Below are positions 56,117-64,000 of a stretch of 64,000 nucleotides of DNA, piece by piece. The notes below the pieces were generated by a model. It saw only the letters and a program-made list of their open reading frames with translations. It had not been told where the DNA came from and did not search any database. Origin of the DNA: Plutella xylostella (taxonomy: Eukaryota > Arthropoda > Insecta > Lepidoptera > Plutellidae); contig NC_063993.1 in assembly GCF_932276165.1 (NCBI RefSeq), forward strand, positions 10,426,001 to 10,490,000. The letters are read 5' to 3'. The number at the start of each line of letters is the position of its first letter. Within the stretch, counting starts at the first letter, position 1. The translations under genes and the position numbers were made by a program.

Positions 56117-56459
56117 AATAATAACACAGCAAATGTACAATATCACATTTTATTCATTATTTATCATTTAACAACATATCTTCAGTAGATAACATAAAAT
56201 TTCATCATTTCCATACAGTTTCTTATGTTCAAAGCTTTAGAAATTGGAATATAATAAAGTATAAATTAACAGCCAACAACATAATGATCACTAATCAAGC
56301 AGTTTTAAATTTATCTTTACATAAAACGCACTAGTTTCCTTATTTGCACGAAATGACTTACATTTTAACACTATTTTAAATTATTCAATCCTACCTAAGC
56401 ACCTGATTAGGAAAACCTCTGGTTTATACTGCTTGATGTGATCTTCCGACCGATAGAAG

Positions 56460-56627
56460 CATAGACTTACCCCCTTATTCATAGAGAAGTTACAAAACGT
56501 TTATAACTGATAAACTGTTTTGTCCCTCTCCAACAAAGAACAATTTGTTCTTTGACAGAGAGGGACAAAACAGTTTATCAGTTAAAACGTTTTGTAACTT
56601 CTCTATGAATAAGGGGGTAAGTCTATG
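56460..56627. mobile_element. complete hairpin MITE
   Basis: A 168-bp near-perfect palindrome: CATAGACTTACCCCCTTATT, CATAGAGAAGTTACAAAACG and ACAAAGAACAATTTG at the turn. A diverged half copy is at 5927-6000. Confidence 0.92.
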
Positions 56628-56934
56628 GATAGGAGTGAAATTTAAATAATAAAAGCATTTTATTCCCAGTAAAATATATTCTTGAACATTTTGTCTATTC
56701 AATGGAAAACAAAATTTATTATGAAAACACCACAGTGATGATCGCGATATCGATAAGGCCTAAACTGCTTCAAGCGTTCCACACATTAGTGCATTGTCAA
56801 CATAAATTTCAAACGCTTTATGATGCTAATAAAAATCTAAGAAAATTATAAGAGAATTATTTTCGAGGTAGTGATAGATAAGCAATGATAAAGTCCTGCA
56901 AGTTCAACATTGCAAAATAAAATGAATAAAAATA

Positions 56935-58581
56935 CACTCGCGAGCAACCAAATCGACTCAAGCCTTGACGGCGCAAACATACATTAATACAAGTAAAATT
57001 ATGAATAGAAATAATAAAAATGATATGTCATTTAAAAGCTTAAGATGTCAGCTTTAATTTGATATCATTATTATTGAAATCCATTCATCATTTTTGAAAT
57101 AAATGATGTCTGAACGCAATTGTAGGAAAAACGGGAATTTAGGAAAAAAGGGTATGGGTATCGTATTATACAAATTAAACAAAAAATGTTAAGATAAAAA
57201 TTTATTTATTTAAATCAATACTTTGTATTGCCCCCTCTTGCCCTAATTACAGCCTGCAGCCTGTTTCTCATAGACCTTATCAACTTTTTGACAGTTTCCT
57301 GAGGAATGCCGTCCCACTCCTCTAATAAAGCTGTCTTCAGCTCGTCCACGCTTGCAGGGACTGGATTCCTGGCCCGAACTCTTCTTTTGAGCTCGTCCCA
57401 TAAGTGTTCGATGGGATTCAGGTCAGGACTGAGCGCAGGCCAGTCCATCGTGCGCAATTCCTTCTCTCTCAGAAACTGCCGACTGACTCGTGCCGTGTGG
57501 CAGCGGGCATTGTCGTGCATTAGCACGAAGTCTTCACCGACAAATTCTGCATAGGGCACAACATGACCGAGTAGAATGTCGGTGATGTACCGATCAGCTG
57601 TTAACCCGCCTCCTCGGCCGCCTCCAGGCACGAAAACAAGTGCGGTTTTTCCCTCTAGAGAAATACCAGCCCACATCATGCAGGAACCGCCGCCATATGC
57701 TACTGTTTCAGCGAAACAACATTGGGCAAATCGTTCCCCCGGACGCCGGTAGACCCGGCCTCTCCTGTCACTGCCATGCAGACACACTCTGCACTCATCA
57801 GTAAACAGGACCGACCGCCATTGCGCAATGCTCCAATCGAGATGCTCTCGAGCAAACTGAAGACGCGCTTGTCGGTGGCCTGCAGTCAATTTGGGGCCTG
57901 ATGCAGGTCTTTTTGGTGTCAAGTTGGCTTCCTTCAAGCGTCTTCTCACTGTCCACTCGCTGACAGCCACTTGTCGTACACGTCTCAGTTCTTGCTGCAC
58001 ATCAACGCCCGTAAGGTGTCGATTGCGCAGCGAGGTTGAGACAATGAAGCGGTCGTCTCTCTCTGAAGTGCAGCGGTGGCGGCCCGTTCTTGGTCTTCGA
58101 TTGAAGGCACCAGTCTCTTGGAACCGTCTGTATACTCGGGATACAGCAGACTGGCTCAAGTGGAGCTGGGCAGCGACTGCTCGCTGACTTAACCCTTGTT
58201 GCAGCAAGGCAACAACTTGAGCAGCTTCTTCTGGTGTGGTATCCATGGGTTTGCGAAAACAAGGAATACAATGCAACGAGATGTGTACCGGTCAACTTGC
58301 AACAAGCGACTGATAAGGTACACCGGATGTGGAAAGGTTTTATAGCGGGATCAGGTAGCGCAAGGCGTGGATTCCTAATGAGGTAATTAACACTGACGGG
58401 CAATTAAAATGCGTCATTAAATCTGCGCTTAGTTTTTTTTTATGGTATTGATCTTAATTGAAAGCCTAATTCTTCAGCTTTCGAATGACATATCACTTTT
58501 ATATTTACCATTTATCGTTTTAGGAAAATCAATGTATATGTGCGCCGTGAAGGCTTGAGTCGATTTGGTTGCTCGCGAGTG
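56935..58581 (-). mobile_element. complete Tc1-type transposon
   Basis: 1647 bp, bounded by TA (56933-56934 and 58582-58583). Terminal inverted repeats start CACTCGCGAGCAACCAAATC and match over at least 41 bp with one mismatch. A second matching pair (ATGATATGTCATT, AAGCTT-like) lies 70-100 bp inside each end, giving the double-site (IR/DR) layout of some Tc1 elements. The transposase gene between them is open, so the copy may be or was recently autonomous. Confidence 0.96.
57215..58246 (-). CDS. Tc1-type DD34E transposase
   Basis: 343 aa from ATG 58246, the standard Tc1 length. N-terminal paired-like helix-turn-helix domains occupy residues about 1-115 (EAAQVVALLQQGLSQRAVAA, SAVSRVYRRFQETG, the GRPR-like RRPRTGRHR, then SEWTVRRRLKEANL). 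The catalytic part has the first Asp in VLFTDECRVCL, the second in LMHDNARCHTA, and the Glu 34 residues later in LNPIEHLWDELKRR. A Gly/Arg-rich loop (GGGRGGG) sits between the first two. No frameshift or stop. Upstream frame extension to 58276 begins with TTG only and is ignored. Confidence 0.96.
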   Translation of the reverse strand: MDTTPEEAAQVVALLQQGLSQRAVAAQLHLSQSAVSRVYRRFQETGAFNRRPRTGRHRCTSERDDRFIVSTSLRNRHLTGVDVQQELRRVRQVAVSEWTVRRRLKEANLTPKRPASGPKLTAGHRQARLQFAREHLDWSIAQWRSVLFTDECRVCLHGSDRRGRVYRRPGERFAQCCFAETVAYGGGSCMMWAGISLEGKTALVFVPGGGRGGGLTADRYITDILLGHVVPYAEFVGEDFVLMHDNARCHTARVSRQFLREKELRTMDWPALSPDLNPIEHLWDELKRRVRARNPVPASVDELKTALLEEWDGIPQETVKKLIRSMRNRLQAVIRARGGNTKY

Positions 58582-58589
58582 TATATGAT

Positions 58590-61420
58590 GAGCATACGTT
58601 TTGATTATCTTGATCTACTTATAATAATCAGTACCTAAACAGTAACAGACACAAAACAAACACACATCTGATTTAAGTATATCAGAACAGTTGCCAGCCT
58701 AAAGCAGTTTTAGGCCTTACTCATCATGTCATCATCAGCATAAATTAAAAGTACTAAAGTATATTTGAATTTCACTCCCTATATAAAGTTACTTACATAA
58801 CTTTTCAAATAAAAATATTGTTAAAATTTAAATTTCAGCAGTACCTACCTACCTAGACCTACTTCGATTTTTTGCTGGCATTTGTTCAGGGTAGAGGACT
58901 ATAATTAAGATCATAGTGTTTTCATATATCAGAGTTTGATAGGTCGACTAGCGTCGAACAACTAGGTTTTCACTTTAAATTTAAATGACAAATTACAGAC
59001 TGCTGACAATATTTTATAAAATAACAAAGCACCGTCGATATAAACAAACAGTATTAATTATAAAATAAAAGCTACTATGGATAATTGATAGATAAAACAA
59101 TGGTTAAATAAATTTTCGTAGATGTCAAAAAGGTAAAATTTATAAATAATTACAGGTTAGTTAATTACAATCCCTTCATTTATATATTCGACTATCTCCA
59201 ACATTTTTTTTACCGCAATGCGGTATTATGAAAAAAAGGTTGGTACCAGTCAAATTAATAAAGCAGAGAAACAGGTTCTTAACAAACCATGCTTAGCACA
59301 ATTTAATTAAAAAAAATATGTACTAAACTATGTTTATGAAATAGGTACAAGCCATTTCCATTTATCATGTAACAGAAACTAGGACACCATAGTGTTGGTG
59401 TTATAATTAAATAACCAATTCGAGATCACTTTTAAGCCATTCTTCTAGTTGGCATTGGTGTATTAGAAGTTAAAGCCAAAATGAAATAAGACTTAAAATA
59501 GCTTGTATACTTATTTTAAAAGTATCATCATAATTATCATCATTCATTAAGTTTAAAAAAATATGATTTGAAATCATTCTGCAATAATGTTTCTTTTAGC
59601 CCTAATAAATTAAATTTCATACAAATTAATAAATATTAAAATGAACATAATATACAATTAATAAACTAGAAATAGCATATCATATCAACATACATATTAT
59701 TATAAATACTCAGGCCTTCACATGCCCCATTATGGGGTAAATGTGGCGTCTTCTTAGTCCCAATAGTCCCGTAGTAGTAATAGGGAGAGTCCTATTGCAT
59801 CCTACAGACAATATTATTATGTAAATATCGGCCTTGGGCAGTAATTAAACCCCATCAATTCTACAAAAAATCAGAATTACTAAAACTTATTCCACCCGGG
59901 CCGAAACATCTTAAAACAAATGCATAATTTTATTTTCATTGTGTTGATTTTGTACAAATTATGAATTTGTACAATAATTTCTCCTCAAAGAGTAGATTAT
60001 TAAATTGATAAAAAGCTGACTAAAGTTTAATTGAAATTATTTTAAAACGAATTTATAAAAGCGATAATGGTAAGTCACCTTAATAAATGACACATTACCA
60101 TTTGCAGTCAAATCTAACTGTTACAACAACCAATTTAAAACTGTACAACGCCTAAAGTGTACCATGTAGCGAGACCCCTAACTGCTTATGTTAGATGCAT
60201 TAGATGATCTATCTTCGGGGCAGCGATATGTTGGAAGTCTAGCAACGTTATAATAATATAAATGCCTCAAAACAAGACACTAGTTACAAATACTAAAGTA
60301 ACTAAGCAAATATTTATCGTCACATAAAATAGATATTTACTTTTACAAAACTGTACACATTGTGTCAGCTCATTTTCTTTCATACTTTCCTAGCACAAGA
60401 TTCTCAAATTATGTTCAGATTAATAACGAGTGTTAAACATTAAGGGTGCATTCGTCCAACCATCACGTTACACGAGAATAACTATACCGGGATTAAAATT
60501 ATACGCGAGTAAATATCTAGGATAAGTACATTTGCATTCTACCAAGTTATACCATGATTAAATTGAATGAACGAGGAACGAAACTGTAATGCAACTAAAA
60601 TAAAAATAGCTGCGTTTCAAAGCATGCAATAGAAATGACATGCCAACTTAGTTTGAATGGATTATAAAAGTATGAAATTGTTTATGTTTTAAAATTTTAT
60701 TCGCTGTTGTTATTCTGAGACTTTGCCTTTTAACGTACTTTTGTTTATGTTTTGACAGATGTGTTTATATGTCATTATGACGGTTTTCTAATCAGCTGAT
60801 GTGCCGCCGCCATTACAAAATTACTCTCGGATAAGCTCGTTACACGGTCAATTTTGGCGGTATAACATTTTATTCTTGGGATAAGCTAGTTATCTTGTTT
60901 TCAGGTTTGGTAGAATGCAAAATCTGCTTACTCGCGAGTAACTGGTACTTTACTCGTGAGTAAATAGTTACTCGACGTTGGCCGAATCCGCCCTAAACCG
61001 ATTTATGTTTTAACACTTCATAAACATTTTTAGCAGGTCTTTCGTCCTGTCCAAACAAACACAACTTACATAAATACTGCAAGCGAATAATAAACGATAT
61101 CCTAAGCACTATCACACCGGCGCCGCAAACAACAAGCACGTTCGGCACCCGTTTAGTACCAAATACAAAAATACACGTAAATCCCTACAATAACTTCATC
61201 GAAACTGCCGAAACAACTCATAGAACCGATCACAAAAACGTGAGACATTATGTACTATACCTTGTATAACACCAAGTTACATACCGTATAAACCTATACA
61301 CAACACACGACAGCGTCGCGTCACTTAATAATGCCGGCCAATTCACCTGAAGTCGACGATTTTCTTCGACAATCGAAAGAGCTTTCGATAGAAGGGCGGT
61401 GGTGGCGCGGCGGCCGCGGC
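58590..61420. other. AT-rich 3' flank of corkscrew
   Basis: No exon on either strand was supported. It contains a 550-bp inverted-repeat element (60444-60993) and probably the 3' UTR of corkscrew, whose end was not determined. Confidence 0.5.
60444..60993. mobile_element. Harbinger-like MITE with TAA duplication
   Basis: Ends GGGTGCATTCGTCCAAC and, in reverse complement, GGGCGGATTCGGCCAAC, flanked by TAA on both sides (60441-60443 and 60994-60996). Inner words CGAGTAA and GCATTCTACCAA also recur inverted. The TAA duplication suggests the PIF/Harbinger superfamily. No transposase. Confidence 0.75.
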
Positions 61421-63316
61421 TCATAAGGTGAAGGGGGCGTGGTTAGTGCGGCGGTGGACGTCATTGAGGGCGGGCAGGGAGGGGGTTGCGGGGAGGGAGG
61501 GGGCGCCGGGGGTGGACGGCTGCCCCACTCGCGCCAGCACCGTCTCCACAAACTCCAACACCGCCAGGTAAATAAACTTATACTGCGCCTCGTTTTGCAC
61601 CATTCCCGACCGCTGGTCGCGCACCATTTGGACCGTTCTATGCACGTCGATCTCGCAGTCGAAGCCTTCTCTGCGGATCTGGTCGAGGATCATGTCTATG
61701 ACGATGAAGGTGCCGGTGCGGCCGATGCCGGCGGAGCAGTGCACGCAGATGGTGACGGCGGCGGGCGCGTCGGGCGCCTCCATGAGAGCTTGCAGCTGCA
61801 GGTTCACGTCCATGAGGATGTTGAGCACGCGGCCCGGCTCGCCCGGCACGCCGTGGTCCGGCCACGCCGTGAAGTGGAAGTGGAGTATGCTCCTCCCCTC
61901 CGCGCTCCCTTCCTTCATCACTTTAAACCGCCGTAGCGTATAATCCTGTGTAGAAGACTCCTCTTCGTTGCTCACTGTTAAGTTCTTAATCGTCTCGCTT
62001 TTCCCGAGCTCGGGCCAGTACCGCTCGCATTTAACCTTTCCGCGCTCGATCTCCTTCGTGGTCATTATTATAATGCGCACGTCCTCCTGCCAGATCATGG
62101 ACCAGAACTGGTGCACAGTGGACGGGAGGCAGCCCTGCGTGGCGATGTAGGTTTTATTGTAGACGGGTTCGGGCGGCGCGGGGGGGTCGCCGGGGTGCGC
62201 GGGGGCGGTCGGGGGGAGGAGGCAGGGCTCCCAGATGCGGCGGCGCGGGGCGGCGGGGGGGGCGCGGCGCACCGGCTCCGCGGACACCATGACCGCCGTG
62301 TGCGTGGGCGACGCCGGCTCGTCCCCGCCCCCGCCCCCCGCGCCCGCCGCCGCCCGAGCCGCCACTACATACGAACAGTCTTGAAGCTCGAACGGCTCGC
62401 ATCTTATGTAGTTCGCGTTGATGTAATCCGCGCCGGCCGGCGAGCCTTCCGGTATGTCTTTGAGCACCACACGCGTGTGATCGAATGGAATAATATTCTT
62501 GTATCTGTTCTTCCTTATGTTCTCCGGTTTCGAGCCTTCCATTCTGTCGAAGAGTTGTAGATTCTCCATCATCTGTAACGTCTCGAACTCCTCCCAGAAG
62601 CCTTGTTTATATGCGAGCGTTTCGAGCGGGCCTTCATTCTCTTTCTGCAGTTGTTTGACTCTTGCCGGCAGATGGCGCACTTGCAGCCTTGTAGCGTTCA
62701 ACGGCTGCACTAATCTAACCACATCTCCTGTAGACTCCACCATAGGGTAAGCTCGGTAGTGTTCAACCAACGACACTAGGTCCGGGAACTGCTGGCCGCC
62801 TCCAATGTCGTATAATCCTCCGTGGCGACGGATGATGATGTGCGTCACGTGGTCCCTCGTCCGCACCGACACCACGAAGTCTCCCGGCTGTGATTGGGAT
62901 TCGCGGACGAGGAATGAGCCGTTTTTGCCGTTTTCTAGCATCATGCGTTCAGCTTCCTTGGCGGTCAGCTGGCCGTGGTACCACCGCTCTGTGGTTGGAT
63001 CAGCACAGTTTAGTGGCGATTTTAACCGGATGATGCTGCCGCTCTTTTCTCTTAGCGCGTCGGTGTTGTCCATGTAGTATTGTACCAGCTCTGAGAGTGT
63101 TGCGAAGGTGTCCCCTCCGTAGAGGTCGAGGAACTCCCCATTGTTCTGTATCTTGATGTGCGTGACCTCCTTGCCTCGTCTCACAGACAGTGTGAAGTCT
63201 CCCTTGTTGCTCATACTCGGTCGTGCTAGGAATGAACCGTCTCGTCCGCACTCCAAAAGCAGCTTTTCTGCCTCCACCCCGTTCAGCGATGGGTGGAACC
63301 ATCTTCTAGTGATCAT
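61421..63316 (-). CDS. csw: corkscrew / SHP2 non-receptor tyrosine phosphatase
   Basis: An SH2-domain tyrosine phosphatase acting downstream of receptor tyrosine kinases in Ras/MAPK signalling. 631 aa in one exon; ATG 63316 has an in-frame TAG three codons upstream. Domains: N-SH2 (residues 5-102, RRWFHPSLNGVEAEKLLLE, GSFLARPS), C-SH2 (112-205, RWYHGQLTAKEAERMML, GSFLVRES) and PTP (about 245-595: KNRYKNIIPFDHTRV, DYINANYI, YIATQGCLPSTVHQFW, AWPDHGVP, and the catalytic VHCSAGIGRTGTF with Cys about 527). A GC-rich Ala/Gly/Pro insert (residues about 308-386) interrupts the PTP domain before YNKTYIATQGC, as in insect corkscrew. The C-tail is short and has no tyrosine for adaptor binding. A splice acceptor at 63415 suggests a 5' UTR intron. 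Confidence 0.95.
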   Translation of the reverse strand: MITRRWFHPSLNGVEAEKLLLECGRDGSFLARPSMSNKGDFTLSVRRGKEVTHIKIQNNGEFLDLYGGDTFATLSELVQYYMDNTDALREKSGSIIRLKSPLNCADPTTERWYHGQLTAKEAERMMLENGKNGSFLVRESQSQPGDFVVSVRTRDHVTHIIIRRHGGLYDIGGGQQFPDLVSLVEHYRAYPMVESTGDVVRLVQPLNATRLQVRHLPARVKQLQKENEGPLETLAYKQGFWEEFETLQMMENLQLFDRMEGSKPENIRKNRYKNIIPFDHTRVVLKDIPEGSPAGADYINANYIRCEPFELQDCSYVVAARAAAGAGGGGGDEPASPTHTAVMVSAEPVRRAPPAAPRRRIWEPCLLPPTAPAHPGDPPAPPEPVYNKTYIATQGCLPSTVHQFWSMIWQEDVRIIIMTTKEIERGKVKCERYWPELGKSETIKNLTVSNEEESSTQDYTLRRFKVMKEGSAEGRSILHFHFTAWPDHGVPGEPGRVLNILMDVNLQLQALMEAPDAPAAVTICVHCSAGIGRTGTFIVIDMILDQIRREGFDCEIDVHRTVQMVRDQRSGMVQNEAQYKFIYLAVLEFVETVLARVGQPSTPGAPSLPATPSLPALNDVHRRTNHAPFTL

Positions 63317-64000
63317 TTTACTCTAATGAGCACCGGTCACTTACCATAAATGATAAACTATGAAATTAATATTCTTTCTTCATGAACAGCACCATGCACA
63401 TTATACTTGCTCATCTGAAAAGAGATAAATGAAAGAATGAGACGTGAGTTTGAATTTATTCAGAATATAACAATGCTACTTAAACCCCTGACCTGGGCTG
63501 AGCTAATCAATGGGAAATGCGTCTGCTTCTTAAAAAGGAAGTGTGTGTTTGAATCCATTGACATGTTCCAATAAGTTACATAATTACAGCAGAGAAAAAT
63601 ACAAATGGTTTACTGAAATCAGTACATTTTGATCAAAACAATGATTAGAGTTTAGACAGTAAGTATGGGTTATGTACAAAGGTTACACTTGAGTTGTCTA
63701 GTACAGTGATTCACACTCGCACTTTTTATCAGAAAACATAAATATAAACCACTCAGCAGGAATGATTGATTTTGTTGTTAAATTAATTTAACTCATTTTA
63801 AAATTGTGAGACTGTAGAACTGTGAGAGAACTCCATTCATACACAGGAAAGCTTGGAGGAATAAGCTAGCAGGGAATAGCAAGGACTAGGGTTGATGTGA
63901 TTTATGTATATCACTTTATCATACACTCAGAGCAATCAAATAGTTCCAGTGACAATAGCAGTGTAATGATACCGTCTGCAATATTGAAGTACATTTTAAC
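63317..64000. other. 5' flank or 5' UTR intron of corkscrew
   Basis: On the minus strand TTTATCTCTTTTCAG ends at 63415, a plausible acceptor for a 98-bp untranslated exon. Beyond it there is AT-rich DNA with no recognised feature up to the window edge. Confidence 0.45.

Larger units (their letters stand above)
54950..56459. other. intergenic stretch made largely of repeats
   Basis: No gene was recognised. It holds the broken MITE (55561-55691), a Helitron fragment (55692-55903) and a periodic array (55921-56116); the rest is AT-rich. Confidence 0.5.

Noticed and set aside
57306..57554. plus-strand frame opposite the Tc1 transposase
   Set aside because: Antisense to an intact catalytic domain; no start context or homology.
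61439..61936. 165-codon plus-strand open frame opposite corkscrew
   Set aside because: It is antisense to a highly conserved PTP domain and arises from the strong GC bias; no homology.
62111..62560. 149-codon plus-strand open frame opposite corkscrew
   Set aside because: Antisense shadow of the GC-rich PTP insert, of Gly/Arg-rich low-complexity composition.

Overview
The window is animal nuclear DNA, and everything in it points to a moth or butterfly. It is AT-rich. Genes have several short exons with GT-AG introns, most best matches are insect or general animal housekeeping genes, and the repeats are of lepidopteran type: Lep1-like Helitron fragments, tRNA-derived SINEs with an (AGAAT)n tail, many hairpin MITEs, RTE and CR1-like LINE tails. 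The species cannot be named from the sequence alone. No bacterial operon, CRISPR array, rRNA gene or functional tRNA gene was seen.

Layout. 1-5645: a minus-strand eight-exon gene, tentatively a PPP1R36-like protein. 5650-12500: sparse DNA with one tentative minus-strand membrane-protein gene (three phase-compatible exons between 6300 and 10324). 12511-15548 (-): ALG8, an ER glucosyltransferase of N-glycan assembly. 15758-18216: an unusual composite inverted repeat (order A-B-A'-B') filling the space between ALG8 and the divergent gene TMEM60 (18566-18973, +). 19178-20432 (+): a small single-Ig-domain membrane protein, convergent with ANAPC4 (20713-27408, -), a subunit of the anaphase-promoting complex, whose introns are full of repeats. 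27548-32993: a full-length, apparently intact I-group LINE with an 11-bp target duplication, followed by a 5'-truncated, frameshifted CR1/L2-like LINE (about 33085-34985) and an orphan THAP-domain exon (35245-35369). 36696-37577 (-) RWDD2 and 38096-41513 (+) CCDC22 are head to head. 42628-44153 (-) mRpS27, 44899-45530 (-) UQCRQ and 46437-52588 (+) the UDP-galactose transporter follow; the last two share a divergent promoter. 53884-54833 (-) is mRpL22. 56935-58581 is a complete Tc1 transposon with a 343-codon transposase. 61421-63316 (-) is corkscrew/SHP2 with its whole coding region in a single exon.

The cellular genes are unrelated housekeeping functions (glycosylation, cell cycle, mitochondrial translation and respiration, endosomal sorting, receptor signalling) and do not form a pathway. 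Three mitochondrial genes (mRpS27, UQCRQ, mRpL22) lie within 12 kb. Exon chains for all named multi-exon genes were assembled by hand from splice sites and reading phase; each adds up to a whole number of codons with a length close to the known family.

The most interesting structures are (i) four copies of degenerate arrays with a 15-16 bp period, (ii) the A-B-A'-B' palindromic element in the ALG8/TMEM60 promoter region, (iii) several transposons whose ends lie only 7-15 bp from splice sites without destroying them, and (iv) a recurrent TGTCA/TGACA motif just upstream of most housekeeping genes here.
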